Source: Haloarcula amylovorans (GTDB lineage Archaea; Halobacteriota; Halobacteria; Halobacteriales; Haloarculaceae). From it: a DNA stretch of 45,074 bases. Below the pieces are notes generated by a model, which was not told the DNA's origin, did not search any database, and was given only the letters and a program-made list of their open reading frames with translations. A program made the translations under genes and the position numbers. The stretch spans positions 1-45,074 of the forward strand of contig NZ_SRIF01000016.1 of NCBI RefSeq assembly GCF_004681185.1, read 5' to 3'. Shown here in pieces: positions 17,013-24,362 of this stretch (position 1 is the first letter of the stretch; the number at the start of each line of letters is the position of its first letter).

Positions 17013-18074
17013 TCAGTACATATTCTCGAACTCAAAGCGTGCCCCACCTCTCGTACTCGCTGTCAACGAGCACTCCCAGCCATAGATGTCTGCCATCGTT
17101 TTGACGAACGTTAATCCTACCCCCATCCCTCCATCGTCGGCCGCCGTCGTGTAGCCTCGCTCGAAGATGGTCTCCCGAACGTCGACTGGAATCCCCTTCC
17201 CGTCGTCGACGACGTAAAATCCAGTTGGGAGGTCATCAACCGTCACAGTAACATCGTCACCACCGTGTTCGACTGCGTTCTCGAAGAGATTCCGGAGCAA
17301 ATGGCGGAGATACGTTTCATCAGCCGCTATCGTCAGGTCGGTCTGCACTGTCAGTGTTGCCTCGGGGGTCTCGATCTCGTCCCATGCATCCTGCGCAACG
17401 CCAGCAAGAGTAACCGGCTGCTGTTCGGACAAGGCTTTCTGGCCTCGTGCTAGGACCAGCATGATGTCGATCGTGTTCTCGATGCGATCGAATGCTTCAG
17501 CGACGTAACCGACGGCCTGCGGATTGTCCGTTTCGGACAGCTGGTGTGTGTATATCTGTCCGATCGACACTGGATTGCGAAGTTCGTGGGCCAGTAGACT
17601 GGCGAAGCTCTCCAGCCGTTCGTTCTGGCGTTCAAGTTTCTCGCCGTACTCCTCAGCGTCTTTTGCACGCGTCTTGGCTTGCCCATCGTGATACCCCATT
17701 CCCAGGCCAGCAACACTCGCGAGACCCGATAGAATGAGGAAATTTGCAATCGGGTCGGTCAACGTCGTAATGAGTGTCATGAATAGGAGAATCCCAATCA
17801 TGAGTACACCGGCACGGATACACCACCCGGCGACAACTGGGAAGACGTCGGGGCGGATATTCGTTTCAGGGAGTCGGTGACCACCGTAGAAGAGGACGAT
17901 ACCACTCGTTCCGACTAGTATTGAGGTTGTTAGCGCTGCCTCAGTCGGCCGATCCCCGAGCAGTGAGACGACCGGCACTCCGGCAGCAAAGAGAATATAG
18001 AGGCCGCCAAGCGCGAAGAGGACACGTCGACCGCCAATAATTGCGATGCATCTTATCAAATACCCCATTGTCAC
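17013..18074 (-). CDS. Membrane-anchored sensor histidine kinase
   Basis: A 353-residue protein with four to five hydrophobic helices in residues 5-130 and no obvious extracellular sensor domain. A coiled coil (AEEYGEKLERQNERLESFAS) leads to HisKA with H163 in LAHELRNPV. The HATPase shows NLFENAV, VVDDGKGIP and GMGVGLTFV, ending RGGARFEFEN. The kinase core is closely related to those at 1-149 and 6792-8285, but the input here is a membrane module. It may sense membrane state or a small hydrophobic ligand; this is inference. No response regulator adjoins it. Confidence 0.92.
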   Translation of the reverse strand: MTMGYLIRCIAIIGGRRVLFALGGLYILFAAGVPVVSLLGDRPTEAALTTSILVGTSGIVLFYGGHRLPETNIRPDVFPVVAGWCIRAGVLMIGILLFMTLITTLTDPIANFLILSGLASVAGLGMGYHDGQAKTRAKDAEEYGEKLERQNERLESFASLLAHELRNPVSIGQIYTHQLSETDNPQAVGYVAEAFDRIENTIDIMLVLARGQKALSEQQPVTLAGVAQDAWDEIETPEATLTVQTDLTIAADETYLRHLLRNLFENAVEHGGDDVTVTVDDLPTGFYVVDDGKGIPVDVRETIFERGYTTAADDGGMGVGLTFVKTMADIYGWECSLTASTRGGARFEFENMY

Positions 18075-18219
18075 TTCCGATAGAGAGTATGGTGTTAATG
18101 ATTGTGGCCGAACTCGTCACCACTTCAAGGGATAGTTGAAAATTAGACATCTGCACTTGGTTGGTTATCTTCTGGTAACCAAAGAATAACGATACTATCA
18201 GAACACATCAAAACAGAAA

Positions 18220-18444
18220 ATGTGTGCGAAGTACGTTGCAACTGGTGAGGCGTTCTACAAGGAGAAAAAGTGTGACACGCTCACGGAAGCGATATATCGG
18301 GCATTGTATGAGACAGGTGATAACTGCGAGCGGAAACAAATCCTCGCTGACGAAGAGTTGGTGTACGATTCTAACGCGGAGGGGTCATTAGTGAAGTGGG
18401 TCAAAGCTGAGCGCCCAGAGTTAGAACACCTAATTCGAGACTGA
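18220..18444 (+). CDS. Hypothetical small protein
   Basis: A 74-residue product with a lysine-rich N-terminal half, unusual for a halophile (AFYKEKKCDTLTEAIYRALY), then ELVYDSNAEGSLVKWVKAER. It is probably helical. I do not recognise it. It is divergent from the membrane kinase, with AT-rich sequence between them. Confidence 0.5.
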   Translation: MCAKYVATGEAFYKEKKCDTLTEAIYRALYETGDNCERKQILADEELVYDSNAEGSLVKWVKAERPELEHLIRD

Positions 18445-18475
18445 GGAGTACCGCACTCACTAACAGTGTTAGTAC

Positions 18476-18652
18476 GTGCGTCTATTCTATACCTGCTGTA
18501 ATTTGAGGAACTCCGATGACGAGACAGCGGCCGGTTATGCCGGCTGGTGCAGCTGTGGCGACTTTACAAAGACTGGAGTCTGCCCGCATCTCTGTACTCT
18601 TCGACAACGCGTGATACTCAACAATGTCGCTATTCCACTCAGAAATCTCTGA
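18476..18652 (+). CDS. Possible small SWIM-type zinc-finger protein (GTG start)
   Basis: A frame from a GTG at 18476 to a TGA at 18650-18652 encodes 58 residues and contains GWCSCGDFTKTGVCPHLCTL. The CxC and CxH pair separated by nine residues matches a SWIM zinc finger, as in the broken gene at 20148. There is no ATG, so this may be the tail of a truncated gene instead of a complete one. The N-terminal residues before the motif are not conserved-looking. Confidence 0.35.
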   Translation: MRLFYTCCNLRNSDDETAAGYAGWCSCGDFTKTGVCPHLCTLRQRVILNNVAIPLRNL

Positions 18653-19180
18653 GACGTGGCCAGTGGTTCAACTGTTGGATAGGCTTCCTTTCAGGGGAAT
18701 AGGGCTGCAATCGCATCAGGCCTCCCTTCTGGAAAGTGAGAGAACCGCACTGTCTGGGCCTTATTCGGACCCAGATAGCATCCCACTACCAAACCGCATA
18801 CCCTTGACGAGTGGTCACTGATACGGCAGCGACCGTGTCTCTGAACGCACGGTTGATCACGTGCAGCTGTCCATAAACAAGAATGGATTAAAACTCTATT
18901 GGCCGTTCCGTCGCTCACCAGCCGTACTTTCGGCTCACAGAGGGTAGAAAAGCCACCGAGGATTATGCATCATAGCCCAAGCAGAGCAGCTAATTCCGGG
19001 ACTACGCCCAGATTCCGCTGCGAAAAACCTACCAGAAAACATTTACCGAGTGCCAATGGACATCAGGTACGGTCCCAGCAGATGACGTCGACCGTTCGTC
19101 GCCTCGATCTGTAAGACGGGGCGGCACCGCCCTCACTGGGAGTCTTCTCCCATGGGCCTCCCTTCGAACGTGACACTACT
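18653..19180. other. Intergenic region without a recognised gene
   Basis: About 530 bases. The open frames that cross it give arginine- and serine-rich translations typical of non-coding haloarchaeal DNA. Small GC-rich dyads occur near 19115-19160, just beyond the tfb stop, and might act in termination. No repeat unit or mobile-element end is seen. Confidence 0.45.
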
Positions 19181-20092
19181 TCATCGTGAGCTACGGGTAT
19201 CAATCTGCTGAAGCCGCTGGAACCACGTCCGGAGCGTCTTCATCGAGACATCCACCGCGTCACTGAGCGTTGTCTGTGTCAGTCGAATATCAGCCTGCTC
19301 ACTCGCTAGATATACGCATGCCGCGTCGATACCGACTGGACTGCCGTTGATCTCCGCAGACTCAGTTGCTCGCTCTGCAACCCGGGTAGCAGCCTGCTTG
19401 ACCGACATCGGAACATCTCCCGGCAGCTCGGAGAAGACCTTCGGCACCCACTCAACCGGCCGCTGGACGGGAATCGAAATCTCGAGTTCAGTCTGGAACG
19501 CCCGATACGCAGTCCACACTGCCTGTTTCGAGCAGCGGGCGTAGGCCTCGATCTCGTTCATCTGGACGACCGTGTTGTATCGGCAGGCAGCATAGACGGC
19601 TGCCGCCGCCCCACTTTCGATGGAGCGTCCGACCAGCAGATCGGCGTCCTGCCCACGTTGGAATAGTTTCGACGCCTGCTTACGGACCGACTGTCCGTAC
19701 TCCAGTGCCCCGACCAACCGTCGAATCTCGCCCAACCCATGCGCCAGATTCCGGTCTCGCTTGGACTCGAATTTCGACCGACTGTGCAGTCGGCGCTGTC
19801 GAGCCAATCGCCGGCGTTTCCGCGGCGAAATATCTCCCTCGCCGGAAAATCCGATCTCGGTAGAGAGGCCGCCGTCGTGCATCGTCACCGTCTGCGGTGC
19901 GCCAGTATGCTTGCGCTCCTCACGGTCGAACGACCGCCACTCTGGTCCGTAATCAACAGGCGAATCCTCGACCACGAGCCCACAGGACTCACAGTGGGTC
20001 TCTTGCTCGCTATGGCAGAGGTCGCCGTTACATTCGGGACAGCGCCGTGTCGAGACGCTCAACTCACGTTGCTGGACAGTTTGTGAAGACAT
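19181..20092 (-). CDS. tfb: Transcription initiation factor TFB
   Basis: A 303-residue TFIIB homologue. The N-terminal zinc ribbon has CPEC and CESC (C18, C21, C34, C37), followed by the B-reader region (PEWRSFDREERKHTGAPQT). Two cyclin repeats follow (about 110-195 and 205-295), and the C-terminus (TLSDAVDVSMKTLRTWFQRL) is the helix-turn-helix that contacts BRE DNA. Haloarchaea carry several TFBs that recruit RNA polymerase to different promoter sets. This one lies in an accessory region and is more arginine-rich than usual, so it may be an element-specific factor. It sits 55 bases behind the SWIM gene and has its own hairpin leader. Confidence 0.93.
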   Translation of the reverse strand: MSSQTVQQRELSVSTRRCPECNGDLCHSEQETHCESCGLVVEDSPVDYGPEWRSFDREERKHTGAPQTVTMHDGGLSTEIGFSGEGDISPRKRRRLARQRRLHSRSKFESKRDRNLAHGLGEIRRLVGALEYGQSVRKQASKLFQRGQDADLLVGRSIESGAAAAVYAACRYNTVVQMNEIEAYARCSKQAVWTAYRAFQTELEISIPVQRPVEWVPKVFSELPGDVPMSVKQAATRVAERATESAEINGSPVGIDAACVYLASEQADIRLTQTTLSDAVDVSMKTLRTWFQRLQQIDTRSSR

Positions 20093-20102
20093 TGGAAGAC
20101 TT

Positions 20103-20132
20103 CCTCACCCACCGTGGGAGGCGAAAAATTCA
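20103..20132 (-). promoter_or_regulatory. Hairpin leader H (tfb)
   Basis: On the minus strand, GAATTTTTCGCC precedes a hairpin at 20121-20103: CCTC pairs with GAGG at the base and CCCA with TGGG inside, if one base is bulged. The 3' side contains GGGTGAGG, Shine-Dalgarno-like. The start codon of tfb is 10 bases further. It lies between the stop of the SWIM gene and tfb. Confidence 0.55.
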
Positions 20133-20147
20133 GCGAGGACAGTCCGT

Positions 20148-20788
20148 CTACGCATCCGGCAGTCGGTCATCGGGCCGTGGGACTAATCCCGCTCGAATCT
20201 CTATATCGACCCGCCGCAGATGCTTACATCGAGACACGTCGTCCGGACAGCTACAGGTTTCTTCGAGTACGTCTACCTCGTAGACGCTGTCTGAGGCCGA
20301 CTGTATTTCGTACCGACCGGGCTTTTGCAAAAACGAAACGTCGATGGCCTCGCGTTTCGCTCGCTTCGTTCGTGGGTCGTCATGGGGTTCGACTGTGAGT
20401 GGGCCGCTACCCGACTGAATGACACCGCTATTGTCGGCTGGGGCCTGTGCGACACCGCCGTCGGGGACTGCCCGTTTTGGGTTGGCATCGACGTGCAACC
20501 CGAACTGGTCATCAAGCGCATCTGATTTGCCCAGTCGGGAATCGGCCGCTCACCGATGGCGAATGCCACCCGGCGGCGGTGCTTACACGTGACCGACGGC
20601 CGATGAGAGTCGTCCGGACACTCACAGCGTCCCTGGGCCATATCGACCAGATACTCCGAGCCTGACGAGGAGACGACCAGATACAGACCCGGTGCGCCTC
20701 GGACTCGTCCAACCGAATCCAGTACGGACATCACTTCGGTCAGCGCGGCGACCGTGCGGTCGTCCACACCGGCACCATTACTGGTCAT
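20148..20788 (-). pseudogene. Double SWIM zinc-finger protein, frameshifted
   Basis: From the ATG at 20788 the frame reads MTSNGAGVDDRTVAALTEVM and a first SWIM finger (CECPDDSHRPSVTCKH). It drifts off after PIPDWANQ. A second frame then continues DALDDQFGLHVDANP to a second SWIM finger (CSCPDDVSRCKH) and a TAG at 20148. Restoring one G at about 20520-20523, so that CAGATG becomes CAGGATG, joins them into one protein of about 213 residues. SWIM fingers bind nucleic acid or protein. The break may be decay or an assembly indel. Its hairpin leader is about 100 bases upstream with a 23-codon ORF in between. Confidence 0.78.
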
Positions 20789-20856
20789 CGGCAGCCTCCA
20801 AGACCAGCAACGGTTGTCGTGAGCAATCCCTCGAAGGTGGCTATAGCAGTGGACAT
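20785..20856 (-). CDS. Possible 23-residue leader ORF overlapping the SWIM gene
   Basis: The first ATG after hairpin leader C is at 20856, 30 bases past the hairpin, a spacing like that of leaders F and G. It opens MSTAIATFEGLLTTTVAG and three-to-five further residues, and its TGA overlaps the ATG of the SWIM gene as ATGA. This arrangement is what translational coupling or a leader peptide would look like. There is no homology support, and it may be chance. Confidence 0.3.
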   Translation of the reverse strand: MSTAIATFEGLLTTTVAGLGGCR

Positions 20857-20886
20857 TGGTACAGGCGAAGCGCGTTCTCAGTGGAA

Positions 20887-20917
20887 CGCCCCTCACCCTG
20901 CTGGGGCGCACAAAATC
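20887..20917 (-). promoter_or_regulatory. Hairpin leader C
   Basis: On the minus strand, GATTTTGTGC overlaps a 6-bp stem CGCCCC and GGGGCG (20908-20887) with loop AGCAGGGTGA. The loop carries GGGTGA, complementary to the 16S anti-Shine-Dalgarno. It follows the stop codon of the three-gene operon at 20936 by under 20 bases. Confidence 0.7.
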
Positions 20918-20935
20918 GCCGTCTGAGGCATTCAG

Positions 20936-21154
20936 TCAGGAATCGGACTCGCCTACTAACTTCTCGTGGATGTCGGAATTCACGACGGTCGCAACACCTT
21001 CGACGTCAGTTAATCCGTACTCCTCCCGAAGCAGGTCGTGAATGTCGTTCGCGAGGGCTGTCACCTCGTCACGAATTGCTGGCTCGTCCGAATGAGCCGG
21101 GAGATCGTCGGGGCCGATACCGTGGATTTCGATGAAGAGTCGCTGCTCACTCAT
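20936..21154 (-). CDS. Hypothetical small protein, third gene of overlapping operon
   Basis: I start it at the ATG at 21154 (MSEQRLFIEIHGIGPDDLP), inside the end of the upstream gene, giving a short overlap. The 72-residue acidic product continues IRDEVTALANDIHDLLREEY and VEGVATVVNSDIHEKL. A beta-alpha-beta layout is likely. It is not recognised. It appears to be co-transcribed with the genes at 21147 and 21368. Confidence 0.6.
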   Translation of the reverse strand: MSEQRLFIEIHGIGPDDLPAHSDEPAIRDEVTALANDIHDLLREEYGLTDVEGVATVVNSDIHEKLVGESDS

Positions 21155-21371
21155 CGCCGTCACCCCGGCGGAGCTTTCGAGCGCGTAGCCGAAGTTTGTC
21201 TTGAACGTGCGTTCGGTCCTGATGCGTCGTCTCGTAAGCGAGATATGCTTGTATCGTCTCGATGGAGTTCATACAGCGAATCCCAGCGAGAATCGGTTTG
21301 AGCTGATCGCCCGACAGGAGTCGCTTAGGTGGCAGGTCCTCCAGAATCGTGGGATTGGTATCTCCGCTCAT
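21147..21371 (-). CDS. Hypothetical small protein, second gene of overlapping operon
   Basis: The start at 21371 (MSGDTNPTILEDLPPKRLL) overlaps the stop of the preceding gene by four bases, indicating translational coupling. The 74-residue product contains LLSGDQLKPILAGIRCMNSI and a basic C-terminus (HVQDKLRLRARKLRRG), which is unusual in halophiles and could contact nucleic acid. No family is recognised. Confidence 0.6.
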   Translation of the reverse strand: MSGDTNPTILEDLPPKRLLSGDQLKPILAGIRCMNSIETIQAYLAYETTHQDRTHVQDKLRLRARKLRRGDGDE

Positions 21372-21676
21372 GCTCCCATCTCCTGCTGGTCCCACGTAGC
21401 GACCGTTTCGCTGATAGCGTCGACGACGGTCCGAACCTGCTGTCGGAGTGGTACTTGCTCAGCAACGTTGACGTCCAGCTGTGCCCGGAGTTCTAGAATA
21501 TCCGGCGTAGCGAGCCTGTCCGCCTTCCGAGCGACAATTCGCAGAACCTGTGCTTCGAGATCGGTCTCCAGAGGCTGCTCCGTCTGGATAGCCGCTGTGA
21601 TCGACTTGACGGGCACATATCGCTGGTCGAAATACGATGCAGTGGTTCGACGACATCGCGATTGCTTTTGAGACAT
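21368..21676 (-). CDS. Hypothetical protein, first gene of overlapping operon
   Basis: The ATG at 21676 (MSQKQSRCRRTTASYFDQRY) is chosen because the hairpin leader abuts it directly; the longer frame from 21757 would include the leader. The 102-residue product has a basic N-terminus and a helical remainder (LETDLEAQVLRIVARKADRL, then VPLRQQVRTVVDAISETV). It may bind DNA, but there is no recognised motif. Its stop overlaps the next start. Confidence 0.6.
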   Translation of the reverse strand: MSQKQSRCRRTTASYFDQRYVPVKSITAAIQTEQPLETDLEAQVLRIVARKADRLATPDILELRAQLDVNVAEQVPLRQQVRTVVDAISETVATWDQQEMGA

Positions 21677-21706
21677 CCTCTCACCCGTCGGAGGGGCACA
21701 AAATAC
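21677..21706 (-). promoter_or_regulatory. Hairpin leader D
   Basis: On the minus strand, GTATTTTGTGCC leads into CCTC and GAGG arms (21694-21677) around CGACGGGTGA, and the ATG follows with no gap. If the TATTTT acts as the TATA box, transcription would start at or near the ATG and the dyad would lie in promoter DNA. If transcription starts upstream, the hairpin would hold the ribosome-binding site. The sequence alone does not decide this. Confidence 0.68.
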
Positions 21707-21782
21707 GGATGCGTTAGTGTCCGTCTCGACCGAAGGGTGAAGGTTTCTCACCACCACATTTCCCTTCTGGTCTATGGAGAGA

Positions 21783-22142
21783 CTACCGGTTGAGAATAGG
21801 GTCTTTGAATGCCATCACCTCAACCATAATTGCCTCAACGTTCTCGTCGTCAACCCCGTTCATTTGAAGTGCTGATTTGAGATATTCTCCGACAACTCTG
21901 AAGTCTTCTTCGTCGATATCGAGATAAGCGTGTGCTTTGCGCATGTCATCGCCCGTGTAGTTAACTGGACCGCCAGCAACTGCACTGATGAATTGAATTT
22001 GGTGAGCGCGTAACTCATCCATATCCATCCCGTCGAAGTAGGGCGTGAGTTGTTCATCAGAGAGGACTTGGTCGTAGAAATCAGTGACAACTGCTTCGAC
22101 CGCGTCTTTCCCGCCGATATCCTGATAGATTGTTTGAGGCAT
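21783..22142 (-). CDS. Group 1 truncated hemoglobin
   Basis: The ATG at 22142 gives MPQTIYQDIGGKDAVEAVV, the usual N-terminus of the family; an in-frame ATG three codons upstream (22151) is also possible. The 119-residue length fits a TrHbN/group 1 globin. Key sites are Y23 (B10 position), Q48 (distal region), and the proximal heme ligand H71 in RKAHAYLDI. Such globins bind oxygen or nitric oxide and often protect against NO. The neighbouring minus-strand gene encodes a cysteine-motif HTH-10 regulator of the kind linked to oxygen or DMSO/nitrate respiration, which supports a redox-related role. Confidence 0.88.
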   Translation of the reverse strand: MPQTIYQDIGGKDAVEAVVTDFYDQVLSDEQLTPYFDGMDMDELRAHQIQFISAVAGGPVNYTGDDMRKAHAYLDIDEEDFRVVGEYLKSALQMNGVDDENVEAIMVEVMAFKDPILNR

Positions 22143-22292
22143 TGCGTTCATGCAAAATTGCCGTCGAATCGGAATACAACCTATCGCTAAGATGTTCGGC
22201 CTTATTTAGCTCTGCGGTAGTTGATAACAATGGGCTTGATAGAAGTATATTCCGTGTGGAATTGGCGAAAACCGACCATGAACTCGGCCACC

Positions 22293-22976
22293 CTACTCTG
22301 CAAGGATCTGGTCTAACAACTTCGTTTGTGCAACTGAGAGGTGTTCAACAAAAGTGGCCGCTGAAATCCCGAGTTCGTTGGCAACTGCCTTCGAGTTCGC
22401 ATTCTTCGGCGATAAGAAGTAGCCCATCTCATGGGCTGTCTCGAGTACCTCATATTGGCGGTCTGTGAATACAGTCCGGTCGACAACGAGCAACGAGCGT
22501 TGCTCCTCAGATTCGCTAGATTGGGTGAGTCGGCGAACCGTAACATCTGTACAGCACGCTTGGAGATCGGAGATAACCTCCCGTAATGTTTCGAGATCCG
22601 GCGCTATAAACGAGACAACCAGCCGTTTGGAATCCGCTCGAATCTCTCGGACAGGACAGCCGTGGCTTGGAACACGCGTACATGGACACGCACTATTCTC
22701 GTGTGTATATCGATATACCGACGTTGAGCTGTCGTTGAATACTTTCTCTGCAGACTGTATTTCTGGCTCGGTGTCCTCAGCGTGATCTACTGTTACTTCG
22801 CCAACAACGCTTGGAGTCTCTGTCATAGAACTTTGGCTGACTTGCACGGATTCAATTGTACACTCCTCACTCAGTGAAGAAACGGGACAGCCAGCCACGC
22901 CGCTTACTTCCAGCTGCACGTGGACCCCAGAAGCCATATCTAGAGGGGACTGTTCCGGAAGTATAAGCAGATTCAT
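22293..22976 (-). CDS. HTH-10 transcriptional regulator with CxC-x7-C motif (NarO/DmsR-like)
   Basis: A 227-residue regulator. The C-terminus (FTDRQYEVLETAHEMGYFLS, then SKAVANELGISAATFVEHLS) is the HTH_10 domain of the haloarchaeal Bat family. Upstream lies ACPCTRVPSHGCPV, a C-x-C-x7-C motif preceded by other cysteines, the arrangement described for the oxygen-responsive regulators NarO and DmsR. It could bind an iron-sulfur cluster. A TATA-like AATTATATAAC about 26 bases before the ATG at 22976 supports that start; an ATG at 22937 is the alternative. It lies 150 bases upstream of the truncated hemoglobin on the same strand and may control it. Confidence 0.82.
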   Translation of the reverse strand: MNLLILPEQSPLDMASGVHVQLEVSGVAGCPVSSLSEECTIESVQVSQSSMTETPSVVGEVTVDHAEDTEPEIQSAEKVFNDSSTSVYRYTHENSACPCTRVPSHGCPVREIRADSKRLVVSFIAPDLETLREVISDLQACCTDVTVRRLTQSSESEEQRSLLVVDRTVFTDRQYEVLETAHEMGYFLSPKNANSKAVANELGISAATFVEHLSVAQTKLLDQILAE

Positions 22977-23053
22977 TTCTGGGCCATACTGAGGGCGTTA
23001 TATAATTCTATATTCTCCTGTCTACCGATGGAACACAAAATCGCGAACCCACG

Positions 23054-23096
23054 ACTAACCAACAAATGACAGTCGACTCAGCAGATGTTGGTTAGT
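23054..23096. repeat. 11-bp perfect inverted repeat
   Basis: ACTAACCAACA at 23054-23064 and its exact complement TGTTGGTTAGT at 23086-23096 are separated by 21 bases. It lies about 80 bases upstream of the HTH-10 gene and 120 bases downstream of the small gene at 23218. It could be an operator for the regulator, the ends of a tiny element, or a terminator hairpin. Confidence 0.5.
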
Positions 23097-23217
23097 GCCA
23101 GTAATTGAGCCGTGCTGGGTTTCTGTCTGCCACATAAACGCCAGCTGATCCGTGCACCGTGACTATCGACCGTCGTCTCGAGATGGCGAGTCCATCTTGG
23201 TGGGGTGCCCACCAATC

Positions 23218-23355
23218 CTACTGCTCTCCTCTTGGGTCACCCTTGAACACTTCGCCGGAGGCCTGTACCTGGCGATGCTCCGCGGCGATGGCAGCGACAT
23301 CATCAGTTGTGTCGTCTGATGCCTCTTCGTCAACTGGCTGCTGGTCACTACTCAT
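23218..23355 (-). CDS. 45-residue acidic protein behind a hairpin leader
   Basis: From the ATG at 23355 the frame gives MSSDQQPVDEEASDDTTDDV, then AAIAAEHRQVQASGEVFKGD, ending at a TAG at 23218. It is very acidic, in keeping with a halophile protein. The ATG lies 5 bases past a canonical hairpin leader, which is the main evidence that it is a real gene despite its length. It is not recognised. Confidence 0.55.
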   Translation of the reverse strand: MSSDQQPVDEEASDDTTDDVAAIAAEHRQVQASGEVFKGDPRGEQ

Positions 23356-23360
23356 GGTGA

Positions 23361-23390
23361 GCCTCTCACCTGCCAGAGGCGCACAAAATC
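23361..23390 (-). promoter_or_regulatory. Hairpin leader E
   Basis: On the minus strand, GATTTTGTGC (23390-23381) is followed by a 6-bp perfect stem GCCTCT and AGAGGC (23380-23361) with loop GGCAGGTG. The loop holds AGGTG, Shine-Dalgarno-like. This is the clearest member of the set, with the ATG 5 bases away. Confidence 0.72.
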
Positions 23391-23480
23391 AGAGGTCGAA
23401 AGCCCACTACTCAAGAGTAGTAGAAATCCCTTCTCTCACCCACCCGAACTATGCATCAAGCTCTTGATTTCGAGCTTGTC

Positions 23481-23642
23481 CTACTGCGATACTTTTAGTT
23501 TGCTCTGCTCTGTCTCTTCTGGTTGTAACAGTGCTTTGCTGAGCTCACTTTTCCGATGACTAACCTGCAAATGGCGGTACACAGACATTGTCGTCTCTCC
23601 GGAGAACTCGCAGAGTGGGCAGGTTGGCTCATGCTCTAACAT
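23481..23642 (-). CDS. Small C2H2 zinc-finger protein
   Basis: With the ATG at 23642 the product is 53 residues. It contains CPLCEFSGETTMSVYRHLQV then SH, a C2H2 finger with spacing C-x2-C-x12-H-x4-H (C8, C11, H24, H29). The longer frame from 23678 adds a hydrophobic-basic stretch with no obvious role. Small C2H2 proteins in haloarchaea are candidates for transcriptional regulation or biofilm control, but this one is uncharacterised. Confidence 0.65.
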   Translation of the reverse strand: MLEHEPTCPLCEFSGETTMSVYRHLQVSHRKSELSKALLQPEETEQSKLKVSQ

Positions 23643-23772
23643 CAATGATATCTCCGTTGCCAACTGTTTTATCACCACTGGAGAATATCATTCGGAAATG
23701 ATTTGAATAAAATAGTGATTCTATCCTTCGTGGGAGGATACACTCATTGTGTGTCATACACATGCAATACAT

Positions 23773-24165
23773 ATGCTCAAAGATGACTCTGCAACCGCGG
23801 CAGACGAATCGGGACTCGACGGCGCAACTATCGAACGTGTAGCGGAGATGGTAGACGTAGAGCTCCAGCCATTGGCAACCGCGCTGGTCATTCTGCATGC
23901 CGAACTCATTGGTCGGCATTCGAACCTCGAACACAGTACGGACTATGTGACTGTAGACGGCACGCGCGCCTACCGGGTGCACGAATCCATCTGGAATGAG
24001 TTCCTCGAGGAGTTCGACTTCACCACGGAGACAGAACTCGCGGTTCGGCTGGCACACACTGAGCAGGCCAAACTCCTGTTCGCGAAATCGATTCGCGGCA
24101 ACGATAACTTCGCGCCAGACGAGGAAGGTGTCGTCATTGGCATCGATACAGCCGAACAGTTTTAA
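23773..24165 (+). CDS. Hypothetical acidic protein
   Basis: The ATG at 23773 (MLKDDSATAADESGLDG) is preferred over the one at 23749. The 130-residue product is soluble and mostly helical: IERVAEMVDVELQPLATALV, then an STDYVTVDGTRAYRVHESIW segment, then LAVRLAHTEQAKLLFAKSI. No motif is recognised. It is the only plus-strand gene between 18.7 and 30.2 kb, so it may belong to a different transcription unit from the surrounding element genes. Confidence 0.6.
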   Translation: MLKDDSATAADESGLDGATIERVAEMVDVELQPLATALVILHAELIGRHSNLEHSTDYVTVDGTRAYRVHESIWNEFLEEFDFTTETELAVRLAHTEQAKLLFAKSIRGNDNFAPDEEGVVIGIDTAEQF

Positions 24166-24362
24166 GAGCGGTTACCACTACCATAAGGGACGATACTTCC
24201 ACATATCCATTTTAGAGAGAATTCTCTTTTCGTCGAAACACACCACTGTTTCCGCTGAAAACCAGTAGCGTTGGTGGTGCGGTTTCATTCGAAAGAGGGT
24301 GTAGTGCCAGGGAAGCACAACCACGGATATGTAGAGACCGCCGAAAAGATCCTTTTCGTGGC

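Noticed and set aside
22990..23040. A further GATTTTGTG-like block upstream of the HTH-10 gene
   Set aside because: The minus strand reads GATTTTGTGTTCC near 23031-23043, but no paired arms follow and a normal TATA box lies closer to the gene, so I did not count it as a ninth leader.
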